64,000 bases of DNA, from positions 1,736,001 to 1,800,000 of the forward strand of contig WACJ01000516.1 in NCBI GenBank assembly GCA_008973525.1. The letters run 5' to 3'. The notes beneath the pieces were generated by a model, which saw only the letters and a list, made by a program, of their open reading frames with translations, was not told where the DNA came from and searched no databases. Origin of the DNA: Stenopsyche tienmushanensis (Eukaryota; Arthropoda; Insecta; Trichoptera; Stenopsychidae). Shown here in pieces: positions 1 to 12,480 of this stretch. A program made the position numbers and the translations under genes. Each line of letters begins with the position of its first letter. Within the stretch, counting starts at the first letter, position 1.

Positions 1-3000
1 AAATATAACTATTTAAAAAAATATCGTGTGTTCTAAAGTAATTTTTTAGAATAAGCATGAGAAGTTGAAAGCAAATAAACGAATACGTAATCATGCCTTT
101 AAGACTGAGCGTTAGAATTAATGTGGAGAATATTCATGTGTTTCGCGTTTAATTTTCTGGCTCTGTTCTTTGATTGAATATTCTCTAGAAGAATTCCCTA
201 CGAATTATAAATATATAACTCCCGCTTTGTACCTTTCCAGAGCTTTAAGTTGTTCTGGAACAATGGGCAAATATTTAGTCATCAATCATGGTCCTACAGC
301 GAACAAAGTTAACTAGAAATTTACTTTGAATTGCTGAAATAACGTCAGATATTCTTGATTAATTATGTTTTGAAGTGGTTTACAACTTCTTTTCTGATCG
401 TCGAATGTGTCTATAAATATATTTACGTGTACACGTGTCCCTTAGAGCGATTGCAGGTACCGAATACAGGAAACTCTTACAGCACATACGGTCAAATTAT
501 TTATAAACATATTCTATTTTAGTTAACTGTACTCGAGGCAGCCTCTAAAATCGATATCGTTGCCCTTCGTGCAAGCAGCATTTATAGAAAATTGAAATCT
601 CGCCTTTTGCCATGAGAAACTCGCGCTTATGGGGTAATCACGTTATCTTGCGTTTCTGTCATACGCTTATCGATTGGAACGATCCGAAGAACTCCACGCT
701 TGATTTCTTCTTCATATATATTTTGATTAAAGTCTTGAAAATTAGATTTCGCCATAGCGAATGCTATTTGTTCTTGTAAAAGTACAAGAAGACTTCTCGA
801 TGCCTTTAGCTTTCTTGCTTTCCTGATTAAAATTACTTTAAGGAACCGTACAACGATAGATAACATGTGAAACTAATGGCACTTAACATTATATTTTGAT
901 TTACATATTTACTTATACGCATCTTTGCTGACTTTAGGTCTGATGGATTGTATTTCAATATTAACATAATTCTCTATTTGTTATTTTCTCAGTTTCTTGG
1001 GGGGGTTTCTTAGGTTTTATACCATGATTCTTATTGTCGACTAAAACTGATAATTTAAAAATAATCTGTAGTTTTACTATTGTGATTGTCTGACCAAGTT
1101 TAAACAATTCAAAAACAATTACTCCTGTGATATTTCACCATGCATAGATAGACTTTTTATTGGACAAAAAAATGCACAGATCTTTTTTTGCTGCTATTTT
1201 TATTTTGCCCCTCATCCTTTTTTCTCGGTAAAAGTTTAAGGCTCAGAATTTTGATTATTTTTTAGTCTTCTTGATAGCCTTAGAAGAAGCCTTAGAATAT
1301 TAGCCTTGATAACCAGAATATATGTTTATTATTTGGGCGGAAACATTTTTCTTGATCCATAATAAAATTATTTAGGCTTAATTTTTAAAAATATAATGTT
1401 GATTTTGAAACAGGTTTATGAATTTATTTATTTTTTAATATGCCAAAGATATAACCATATCATTTTTGTTTTCGTTTTGTTCGCATCTTCTACCAAGAGC
1501 TTTGATCAATCCGATAGATCGTTTCTTGAATTTAGTGAACTTTGTTCGTCTATATAAAATCTTAAGTAATTGAAAAACCTGTTGTTTCCTTAATTTGGGC
1601 AGCAATTTAAGGATCTTTCATGTGGCTTTATGGCCACATGTCCTAAGAATTAAGGAACATATCTAGAGTGTACCATTGACTATCTGTCCGTCACGTTCAT
1701 CTCCCGAAGGATTGAAACATTTGTGGTTAATGGTAATGGAGCATGAATTTACAACATTACATTTTAAATGCATTTATGACTTGATTAAAAGTGGCTATCA
1801 CTGCTTATATTTATTCATAAAATTGGTATAGATTTGTGACTAAATGAGCCAAATTTTTGTAGCGGTGGAAATATCATATTTCATTCGCTCCAGATATAAT
1901 AAATATTCTTTAGTGGATACATAGCCTCTAGAAAAAACTATAGTTTAAAGAACATTTTGATGATTTTTTCATCATGTATCAATTAGTATTGATTCTCAAA
2001 TTTTTTTATATAGTTTTTCATAAAATTCATGCAATTCTAAACGCTTTTCTATTGTGTTTGGAAATATAAAAATACAGTTATCTTAAATTTTAGTACTGTT
2101 CAATATTGCCATAATATAATTGTAGTTGAATGGTATTGAAAAGCATGATATTCATCGATTTATTGAAAATGTTTCGGAAGATTTTATTGAAAAAAGCCTG
2201 CTCAATTGTGAAACCCAAAAGGTTATAAATGAAAGCTAAGGATAAAGCAATTCAATGGTTAAAATCGTTGGTTTACATTGAAAAAAATATTATCGATTTG
2301 TAACCTTTACAATGTCCTTTGGTTCTGTGTTTGGTTTAGTTCTATATCTAATAATTTGGATGGTTTTGAATTGAATTTCGTTTGAGATATTCTTCTTATT
2401 GACCATTGAAATGCTTGTGATATGTTCGCTTTCAATACACTGAAGCTGGAAAAAAATATTTAGGGTCCGTTCGCATTCCACAAAACACGATCAAATTGTA
2501 TCTTAAGGGTATTTTGTCTCCCTTCAAGTATATATTTTATTTAACAATGCGACTAAGAATGTTTCCAAAAGAATGGTTACCACGGTCGTTCTACCGTCTG
2601 AAAAGGGAGTTCGGTCGTTTTTGAAAAAACAATAGACTGGTAATGATCACATTGACACTGTATAAATTGATATGTATATATTAAGAAAATATATGAATAA
2701 ATGTCTTTTTTCTCAAGATTCCTTACATAATATTTGTACAAGTTCAAAATCGAAAATTCGAGTTCACTTGCAATATATTCATTTATGCATGATCAGTTTT
2801 CAGGTTGAATCAGGATCAATGCTCATTTTTTATAACACATTAATGTCAGCAATGCTAATGTATTATTTTGAAGAAATATGTTAGATATTAGAAAGATGTC
2901 TTAATATATTTGATTTTTTCAAGGATTATACTATGATGATTGAATTTATGAACAAATGTGATATGAAATGATTTGTCCTTAGAAAAATAATGAAACTTTG

Positions 3001-5250
3001 TTCCGTCAAAAGAACGTCTTTTATAAAATACGTAGTATCATGTAAATTCATTTTAATCATTCCTTTATATCTTTGGTTGCAAAAAGCGAAAATATTTCGC
3101 TAATATTTATAGCAGCGTCGTTTTTGTATAACACTTTCACAAATGCTCTTTTATTTACATTTTTAAGAATTTATATGTTAAATTTCATCCGAATCTTATT
3201 GATCATCGGACAAAAACATGACTGAGAATAACATTTTGTGGAATTATCCACGATTTTTTTTTGCAAACTTTTCCTTTTAGCTTTTCCTGATGTATTACGA
3301 TCCTGTGAAAAATAGTCCTTTTGTAATTGAAATTCGTCATCTATCGCCAAATTAGAAACGGTGATGGATTGTCAAATTGTTTAGCTCAAGAACAAAACTC
3401 GCATTGAATATAAATTCGAACCCTCTCCTAATATTACACGTAAAATGTATAAAAAAATTAGCTACAGTACCAAAATAAAGGAAGTTTTCTTTGAATGTCA
3501 AATATCCAATTATCAATCTTCGCTGAAAGATTTGTGTCGAAAAAAGCAATTAAAATTGACAGAATTAAATCTTTGAATAACTCTGAGGCAGCCGGTATCG
3601 CCTTGATGCCTATGACATTCATTATAATCGAAACCCTTAAACGCTTCTAATTAGTGTCAATTTACTTTTATATTTTCAAAGAGTGATTTAACTATTATAT
3701 CTTTTTATATTTATTGATGGAGTTCATCGCCTTTTTATCTGGTGTCTTTTTGGTCAAAGAATGCATCCTTATCCCTCCATTTATATCAAATAAATAACAA
3801 TGTTTTTGTTGAATTATTTAATATCGCATTTATTGAATGAATAAAAGCTTTAATATCATCTGGAGTATGTTGTTTTTGCTTCTGTGTGAAGAAGAAAGAA
3901 AGAAATTCTTCCATGCTTGTAAAAACCCAGCCATTTTATAAAAAATTATGTTACGCCACCATTTTAAAAGCTGATTTATTAGATTATTATATTGATATTT
4001 ATTAAGTAAGGTTCTTCCATAGCATATAAAATTCAAACGTAGAATGAATTGTTTTTAGTTGACGTATTTTTTGTCGTTTTGTATCGTGTGAAAATTATGA
4101 AAGAAAACGCTCAAAAAAGTCATAAATTGTGGGTGTTAAGCGTTTCATTAAGGGTCTCCTATAATAATTACAGTTAATACAAGTATGTGTGGTTAATGGG
4201 CAAGTAATAAAAACTGAAAAGCAACCCCTACGCAAAAAAATAATTACAATTTCGTTTATTTTTTATTCAGTCCTATGAATAATTTATGTGAGATATGCGC
4301 ATTCTTTCGTCCCGTTGTTGTACTCATTTGGGAAATATAATTGACATTATATATTTATGGGGCTGCTTTTTCGTGATATTTTCTCAGTGGGTCGTTAACG
4401 AAAACCTGTTGACAGCAAACGGAATAATTTCGCATAACTTATTGAAAATTTGAGCGGTTTTCAATAAGTCCTATTGCAAATACACCCTCGACACAAATAA
4501 CATTTTATGTCGGTATGAATGTTCATCTTTTAAAATTAAACTCATTTATTGCTGAAAAATTTCTCCGGACGTAAAACAATTTTTTGTGCGTATTTTTACG
4601 ACGACTTCGCTGAACTTTGGGTCCATTTCGCTGTATAGCAAAAGGAGGCTGTAGTGTTTTTTATTCTGTATCATGACAAAGCCGGATTTCAGCTGTAAAT
4701 TTAAATTTTATAAGGTAAGAGGATTATCCGAGAAATGTATTAAGAAGGGAACAAGTATTGTTTCAGGTTGTGCGGAATACACATGATTTATTGCGTTGGC
4801 GAAATATAATATTTCCTCAATTAATATATATGTTCATTCTCTTGAAAATGAATGCTTGTTATGCAAACAATAAAGGTTCTTACTTAATTCCTTGCCTACA
4901 TTTTTTAATTATATCTTACTATCCCATATTAATATCAGTTCTATCTTGCTAAGAGCTTTGAAATGAAATACTATGCATGATTATTTCAATTACCTGAGTT
5001 AAAAATGGTTGGAAAAATTAAGAAGAAAAATAAATATGGCGAATTCGTAATGGTTCACAATAATATAGGCTTTTAGTAGCTTTTTATGTCACAAAGAATT
5101 ACATTTTTTATTAAAATTTTGGCCTTTAAAATGGGTAGCAAAGCTTGCCTATGTGTAAATAAATTATGTTAATTACAGTTTTACAATGTTTTCTGTAAAT
5201 AATTCGAAGAAAATATATATTTCTAGTATAGATAAATGTTTTGTTTATAT

Positions 5251-5284
5251 TTTCGCGGACCCCCAGCAATGTCTTCGCGGAAAA
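5251..5284 (-). repeat. Inverted relative of the GTCCGCGAAA repeat
   Basis: TTTCGCGGACCCCCAGCAAT followed by GTCTTCGCGGAAAA. On the minus strand this gives two CCGCGAA motifs 22 bases apart, the core of the tandem repeat at 63718-63800 almost 60 kb away. It is likely a dispersed repeat family. Confidence 0.4.
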
Positions 5285-5381
5285 ATTATTTCGCCTTCAT
5301 GTTATTTTTTATATTGAACAAATGGACTTATTAGTAATTTTTGATCAAATTTATCAATGTAATTTCTTAAAGTATTGAAAA

Positions 5382-5470
5382 TCTCGGCCCCGAGATCCCG
5401 AGACTAATCCCAGGATGGTCTAATGTAATCCCAAAATCCCGGCATCGAATTTTTGGCTCGGGATTGGATT
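5382..5470. repeat. GC-rich patch of ATCCCGA-type motifs
   Basis: ATCTCGGCCCCGAGAT is a perfect palindromic arm pair with a 2-base centre. It is followed by repeated ATCCC/TCCCGG motifs (ATCCCGAGACTAATCCCAGG, AATCCCAAAATCCCGG, CTCGGGATTGG). It looks like a decayed short tandem or low-complexity repeat embedded in AT-rich DNA. Confidence 0.4.
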
Positions 5471-7636
5471 CCCTGTGTATAGACAACAGATAAATTTTGA
5501 GAAAACCTAATATCGTATGTTGAAATGTATATTTTCCATTTGATACATATGTCTCACCAAAATGATTAGTTAATTCTCATTACGATATGATTTTATGATC
5601 GTTTTGACGTAAATTCACATTATCAAACTTCAAAGACGCTTTAGTCCAAGGATTGATATAATGGTAAGATATGTTAGTCATGATGGTGAATTTCTCCCTG
5701 TTCTTAGAGAGTTGAAATAGCTTTTCCACTTCAAAACCAGTTCAATTGTGGATATTAATACAACCAGAGTTTTATTTTATAGCCAGCCATAGCTTGTGCG
5801 AGGCGATACGTTGAACTGTGAATTATTTATTTGATGCAGTAGAGTAGAAATTACGATATAGCAATTATGCTACAAATATTGTAAACGTTTTAAATAACAC
5901 TATAATGGTCACTGATCAGTCCAAAGTCGAATAGAAAACGCACTTATACATTGTATTAGTTATCAATTAAAAATAATATTTCAATAGAGCAAGAAAACTC
6001 AAATAGCGAAAATCTGCGCTCGATTTGTTCAATTCTGCCATCATATACACACTAAATCTCGTCGAAAGAAAGAAAGATCAATTATTAATCAAAAGATACA
6101 TTATACATCTAACTTTATGAATTGTTTGCAATCGAATTGGTTCTTTATTAGATATAGGTTTAATTATTAGATTTAATAAACCCATTAATTTACATTTTAT
6201 GTAAGCATAATTTTTCAATATCAGTACTGATGTAAAAAAGGTGTTGTATCAAATTAATTTAAATGTAAATATTGGAAAAATAATATTGCATCACCCCGAG
6301 TTGAAAGAAAAATGCTGAAAAACATCCTGAAGGTTGTTTTACCGACACTGAAGCTCCCGAAGGATTTCATTGAGTTTCAAAACAAATCCCGAAAAAGAAA
6401 ATAAACGTAACTTTTTTCGAACACACTACTAAATGACCAAGTTGCTCGTTGAAAAAAATAAAAATCTAAAGTTTTAACATTAATAAAATGTGTCGATCGC
6501 ATACCCATTCTCTCAACGGTCATTCTTTTGTAATTCTATTGATTTATTTTTGCAAGGAAATAGCAAAGAATAGTTTATAATAGCTCGTTAAATGATATCA
6601 AATATAATAAATTTGCAATCGTAAGATTATCGCTTATAGGCGTATTAGCATGGAATCAATCTTTTGATATATCTATAATAAAATCACACTTCAATAAGTC
6701 TTTTCAATGAAATTATCAAGTTTTAACGAGTAGTTATCCGTTCATAAGATCAATTGGATCGTGAATTGTACGTGCTTTGAGAATACTGTGAAAGTGATTT
6801 TCAATGCGTCCATTTCAATGGACCATAGACGTAGTATTTTCGCAAAAACTTATCGCCTGATATGGATGATGTAAAAAAATGATTTTGCCTGAAATATCAG
6901 GAGTTTGTGGTATGTTGTATTAAGCTCAATTAAAATTTTCAAGGGTTGGAGTTATTAAAATTTTGAACATTTGGATTTGCTCTCTGCTCTGTTTATTCAA
7001 CTAATTACTCCCAGCAGTACAAATGTGTGCATACGGTCGTCAACGACTATAACGATGTGGTGATATTTGATGTTATGCTCAAAAATATATCTGAACCTCG
7101 AATTTATAAATATATTCTAAATTGATCTTGAAGGGCACATTGTAGTGCTTTTCGATCGGTTTCAAATTTATTCCATTTGTGATGTTGTTTTTGTAATGGC
7201 GCCATGAAAAATCTGCTGTTTCATCTTCGAGAAAGGAGCTTTCCAAATATTCACCATGTTCGAGCTTTTTCAATTTACATTTGAAGAATCAATGACAGGT
7301 TGTTATTTTTCGCAAATACTGTTACCACTCTGCGAAGTTCGCGCAAGAAATTGTATCAAAAAGCGATCATGACGAATTGGATCGAACGCTAATTACACAG
7401 TTCGACTTGTGCTTAACCCCTATCTATAATCGAAATTTGATTGATTGGTAGATTTAAATCCAAGATCAAAGGTGAAATCAAGTTGAATGGTCTTTGTGTT
7501 GTCAATCTTGATTTTCATGAACGTATGTATTAAACGATGTTTTGCAAGACAAACTAACAGATAGATAAGCGAGACATCGTCGATGAATTGCAAAATACTT
7601 TTTTGAATGTAATGTCATAATCAAAGGATAATTTAA

Positions 7637-7758
<122 letters not shown>

Positions 7759-7834
7759 GTAAGTATAAATCGAAAATATATTCATATTATTAAATTAATT
7801 TCAAATCTTATTAAACCCGATTTTTATTTAACAG

Positions 7835-7912
7835 TATGGATGGATCTGACCTTTGCTTCGAAGTAGTAAGAAGAGCCACGGCTGGATTCGTCTATAGTGA
7901 AGCAGTCGCATG
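7835..7912 (+). CDS. CASK: CASK exon B: kinase hinge and alphaD
   Basis: Second exon in the window. The first base completes Tyr, giving [13 protein letters not shown], then [14 protein letters not shown], and the exon ends with TG of a split codon. It covers the hinge, alphaD and the start of alphaE. The length of 78 bp (1 + 75 + 2) preserves frame. The acceptor is TTATTTAACAG and the donor is ATG|GTATGT. Joined to the next exon 29.4 kb away, the split codon becomes TGC (Cys) before HYMRQ. Vertebrate CASK has Ser here, while the fly protein as I recall it has Cys, which supports an insect origin. Confidence 0.96.
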
Positions 7913-8581
7913 GTATGTCGATATTAACTATTTTTAATGCCTTTGATAACGGCGTTAAATTTTAAATGTGTCTATTTATAGTTGTTGAACGTATTGTTTT
8001 AGTATGGGATTTGTCGGTTGAATATAAAAGCTTTTTAGAGCATCTATGTTGTACGAAACTCACCCTAACTACCATTAAAATAGTCGTCTTCTTGACCCTA
8101 ATATCTCTTTGCTAAAGTGCTTTTAAGTTATAATAAGCAAGTATGTCGCTCATATTATGTATTTATAATTTAATAAATAAATACTTTAATACCGAAAATT
8201 CCTCAATTCGATATCTCTAACTTCATATTTATTAAATATTTCGTGCTTTCCAATTTCGAAGAAAGCCATATTAAAGCATTGAAGATATATCAAAATTTAA
8301 CAGAACATGTAAATTTACAGGAAATTCGAGATTTGCTCCATCTTTCCTTTTTAATTTATATTAAATATGTTTTTGGAACATGAATGGAATGTTTGGTATC
8401 ATCCAACACTATTTACGGGGTTTGGTATTCAGGCATCTATTAATAATTTCGCGTGGTGAATATTTAATTTTTGTGTGTGTGTTCTTTAATATATCTTCCT
8501 GTAATAATCATTAAATAACCAAGGCCAAGAACTTAACATGTGAATTCATCTCATACATTTATTTCCTTTATATTATGGGTA

Positions 8582-9185
8582 CCCAGGGAAAAGGGCGTTT
8601 TTTAATAAGTTACTTTGATGGTCAGTTGTGTTTCATATGTCGATCAGATTGCACACCTTTATTTTGTCAGTGTTTGATCAACAGCTGGAGCGTATATCTA
8701 AAGCAAAAAATATACAAAACCAACCCCTAATAACAATGGAAGGCTTTGTTCTGAATAAACTATTTTTTCGCTTTTGTATGCTGTACGAGTTTCATTAAAA
8801 AAATTCGGCGACTACGATAACTAAAAAAATCTGCGCCATTTATGGTGAAGTTCTGTCTGTTGGACTATGCCAGAAATTGTTTAGAAAATTTAAATCGCGC
8901 AATTTTTCCTTAGTAGACAAACCAAGATGTGGATCTCCTAAAGTTATCGATGAGGAATCGCATACCTTCAGAAATTGAAGCCAATCCAAGTTTTTCATCC
9001 AAGAAATAACAAAGAACGATAGAAGAAGAACGGATGTTTATGTTTTAACGTTCAAATAAGTTTGCATAACATTTAATGAAAAAAATATACATTTAATGAT
9101 GATGATGATTTTGTAGAATAATCATTGTAAATAAATTTGTTATAAAGAAACAAATTTCATGTATTAAAACGCCATTTTATCTGGG
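8582..9185 (+). mobile_element. Internally deleted mariner element with TIRs
   Basis: Imperfect terminal inverted repeats begin CCCAGGGAAAAGGGCGTTTT on the left. On the right the reverse complement is CCCAGATAAAATGGCGTTTT. Both ends are flanked by the dinucleotide TA, the hallmark target-site duplication of Tc1/mariner insertion. At about 604 bp it is roughly half the usual 1.3-kb mariner length, so most of the catalytic domain has been deleted. It lies in sense orientation within the 29-kb CASK intron. Confidence 0.85.
8769..8978 (+). pseudogene. Mariner transposase N-terminus, truncated
   Basis: One frame reads RFCMLYEFH, a stop, then KNSATTITKKICAIYGEV, then LCQKLFRKFKSRNFSL and DKPRCGSPKVIDEE. 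This is the helix-turn-helix DNA-binding region of mariner transposase: the family pattern CAIYGE..CQ.WFRKFKSG.F.L.DKPRSGRP is obvious. One internal stop after EFH and a final stop at 8976-8978 make it non-functional, and the DDD catalytic core is absent. It sits inside the TIR-bounded element at 8582-9185. Confidence 0.85.
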
Positions 9186-10414
9186 TACATCTGATATATA
9201 TCAATATTCAACAGTTGTCCTAAACGACATATTTTTTATTGTCAATTTTTACCATGCAATATATTTATATACATGTCAGAAGTCAGTTATGTGGTTAGCA
9301 TTTGATTAGATTGTACAATTTGAATAATGTATTATCATAGGTCAAAGTAAAGACGCGTCTTGCATTTGTACATTCAGATGTAATTTAATTGCGTTAGAAG
9401 TTCTCTTAACCGATTTTCGCTTAACCACATCCTAGCATCCAACAAATAATTGGTCTAAAATATACCTACTTCTGCAGAATGACATTACATTTTGCAGTTG
9501 GATGTTTATATTGATTTAATATTGTGCAAATAAACTACTGCAATCATGAAGATGGTATTATTAACATTGAGCGAATTAAAGGTAAACATAGGTTGGTTCG
9601 AAAATTCCAGATGCGTTCGTTGTGCTTATATTTTTCTACCAATCAATGCTTTCTTAAGATCATGAATAACGAAAAGTAATTCTATAAATGTATTGAATTA
9701 TTATGGTTTATGTGGCAATTAAAAGTGCTAATTGGCTTACAAACTAAATTAATGGTAGTTAATAATCTAATGTGAAGCTGTTGGAGCAATTTCGCGAGGT
9801 GCTTGATCTGAACGCGAGATAATGGCAGTCCTTTTGTGTAACCACAGGAGAATAAAGATATAACACCCTCCTTTCGATAGATTGGGAAACCTTTTAAGAA
9901 GAAGGGAAGTATTTGAATTCGACGGCTTGGGAAACGGAATGTGAACATTGAATGTTTCTCGACTTTTCTCTGTTCTTTTTTGAGTTGGTCGTGTCCATGC
10001 TTTAAAAACTGACTTGTCTTTGAAGATTCGCAGGTGGGATTGATCTCTTTCTGAAGAACTTTGTTTTAATAAACTTAAACATTGAAAAATAATTAAATAT
10101 AATAAAAATAAAAAATAAGTAACGGAAAATCACCGTGTATATGTGTTTTGTAATTGCAATTCTTAATATTTGCATAAGATCGTTCAGGTAGTCGATGTTG
10201 ATTTAATTACAAGTTTTTGATGATAATTCTTTTCCTTGTTGTCAAATGATAGCTTAAAACGACGAAACATCTTTTACAGTGTCGCCTATTGCCTATCTAC
10301 CAAAATGGTACGAGGCATATCCCGAAAGTAAGTGTACTGTTAAAATAACGGGCTGTAGTTTTTTTTGTTTTTTAAGGGTTGGCCATACTGACTGCTAGAG
10401 GTAGGCAACAGAAA

Positions 10415-10543
10415 TCTATTGTGACTGGAGATAAAAAGTGGGAAGCTCATTACGCGTCCGAGTTACAGTGGTCTCACATCAATTCCACATCTGCCAAAAA
10501 ATTCAAAACCACACTTTCTGTTCTTTTTGGGCGTTATTCGTGA
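10415..10543 (+). pseudogene. Mariner transposase fragment, catalytic-core region
   Basis: The frame starting at 10415 reads SIVTGDKKWEAHY, then QWSHINSTSAKKFKTTLS, and stops at 10541. This matches the mariner core around the first catalytic aspartate (consensus IVTGDETWVHHY..ETK.QS.QWRH..SP.PKKFK). The TGD motif with its Asp is kept, but the following ETW is changed to KKW. The fragment covers about 42 codons with no partner domains. About 100 bp upstream the stretch CCCGAAAGTAAGTGTACTGT (10321-10340) may be its 5' end, which would imply an internal deletion. Confidence 0.7.
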
Positions 10544-12213
10544 ATGATTTCATTGGTGATTTGTTATAATATTCATTCCATAAATTTCATTCCATAAAAT
10601 AGTACTACACACATATAGCATCTGATAGGCTGTAATATCATTTTAAAGTAGCAGTGCTTGGACATCCCAGTGCTTCATTTTTCTGGGTTTTATTTATTGT
10701 ATTGGTATTTATATCAGCGATTAAAATATTATACTATACTAGCCTCTAATTTTGGAAGTAGTTATAGTCTATTGTCTATGTCTATTTTAAAGAAGTCAAT
10801 ACAGGCGTAATAATGATAGAATAGATGCGAATCACACTTTTTCATACAGACATGTTTTGAAATAATTCATATTAATTTTTTTTTAAATGAGAATCAATGA
10901 AAGAGAAAAGTCCTTTCGGCGCAGTAGAAGCGCAAGTAGTAAATTAAGTATTAATAGCGTTTATACACATTTGCCTTTTATTAATGGTTAATGTTCAGTC
11001 GAGGTAAATTAACAATGGTTCATGACTGCAAATAGAACGGAACCATAAATGCAAATGAACGCGTGGCTGATGAGTTCATATGTAAATTTAATAGACTCGG
11101 ATTTGCTCTTCTTTCAAGACCCATTTCAATATTTTCGAGGCGACATGATGAATTTAAATTTAATTTTGCAGTTTTTAATAAAACGCTGGCATAGAGAAAC
11201 AATTTTGAAGGATTTACGACCCAATTCAATATTAAAAATATACTTTTTTCCTCGCATTCGCGTAAAAATATGAGTGTCTTATAAAGCGGGGAAACGTTGT
11301 CATTTGAAGTAATCCCATACATTCATATTCATGTCTATTCTCCACAAGCGCGGCATTCATCGCTGCGAATAAAACATATTACATTTAAATGCTAATTTCC
11401 ATGTATGAATGTTAATCAAACTCTAAAAGCTTCCTGTGGGACTTTCCTGCGATTCGAGCAACGAAGTCTTAAAACGCACTCCTCGGATGTACGAGTAAAA
11501 GAAATTACGCCATATTCAAGAAGTTTCCACGGGGTGGAAGGCAATTGGAGAAGAATAAAAGAAAACAGCGATAACTGTTAGTGAAGAAGAAAATTGCAGC
11601 AATTTGCCTTTTCGTTCATATACTCTCTACTTTACGCAGATAAACCTTTCAACCATTGTTCTTTGTTTAAGACATTTTGTATTATAATAGGCCTCTCAAG
11701 GGGCGAATTTGGTTGCGCCTATTCTGTATAGTGTTCGCCTTTTGACTCTATGTTTTCTCGTGGTTCTCCTCAAAGTGAGACTTATTAGTGGGAATTACGC
11801 ATTTTGATGCTTTAAAATATGAAATGATTTTATTTTATGTAGATTTTTAACGGGAAAAGAGTCGTAAATATAGCGAAACGAGGTACTTGACGAATTTCAA
11901 TGAAGCAGTTAAGGATGCTTCAACTTCTCCGGATTGGTCAAAATGTTGTATCTTATAATTATAATTGGTGTGATTTTTACTTTTTTTATAGTACGTACAT
12001 ATTTAAAATATAGATGTATAAGTTTATATATAATATATAAGATTTTTTTTTCATTCCAGAAAATAAGTAGTCTTATTGTTCTTTGACATTAAAATCATTC
12101 AGGGAACCATCAATAAGCTACCTTCTTAAGTTGGAAAGAAACAACTTATTTAAATTAATATATTTTCCTAAGGTGCTATATCTGATGCAGAGGATTACTA
12201 TAGTAGAGCTTTT

Positions 12214-12276
12214 TAGGGGGATAGAATATTTTATGTGATGGTTTCCCATTGCCTTTGGTAAATTTAGGATAAAATT
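12214..12276 (-). repeat. SINE body copy 1 (ATGTGGTGGTTTCCCATTGCC family)
   Basis: On the + strand it reads TAGGGGGATAGAATATTTTA, then TGTGATGGTTTCCCATTGCC. The same block recurs at 19924, 20983 and 33608. Read on the minus strand (GGCAATGGGAAACCAC) it lies downstream of the tRNA-like head in the complete copy at 20983-21540, so it is the 3' body of that SINE. Confidence 0.65.
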
Positions 12277-12389
12277 GTTTTAAATATGAATTTAAATTAA
12301 AGAGGGTCTATGGTTGAATACAATAATAATTAATTATTCATTTTATTTAAAATTCGCAAATAAATCACCTGTATTTATATTGTACCTGT

Positions 12390-12480
12390 AGGTAGTAACG
12401 CGGTTAAGCAATTGGCCTCGTAACTCAATCATCTTGGGTTCAAATCAACAGGAGTTGTGGCTGGCGACCACATTTTTAAA
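12390..12480 (+). repeat. tRNA-derived SINE head
   Basis: The stretch GTAGTAACGCGGTTAAGCAA, then TTGGCCTCGTAACTCAATC and TTGGGTTCAAATCAACAGG, has the layout of a tRNA-derived SINE head. An A-box-like block (GCGGTTAAGCAATTGG) is followed about 25 nt later by a B box (GGTTCAAATC). It does not fold into a proper tRNA and has no 3' acceptor arm, so it is a SINE and not a gene. Its sequence differs from the heads at 16750 and 21465, so it is probably a second family. The tail may extend to about 12600. Confidence 0.6.

Noticed and set aside
2250..2290. VKIVGL-like codons as a possible upstream kinase exon with the ATP-binding lysine
   Set aside because: The frame is closed on both sides, splice sites are absent and no glycine-loop sequence is nearby; chance match.
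3405..3430. B-box-like GGTTCGAATTT on the minus strand
   Set aside because: No A box at the right distance and no repeat body.
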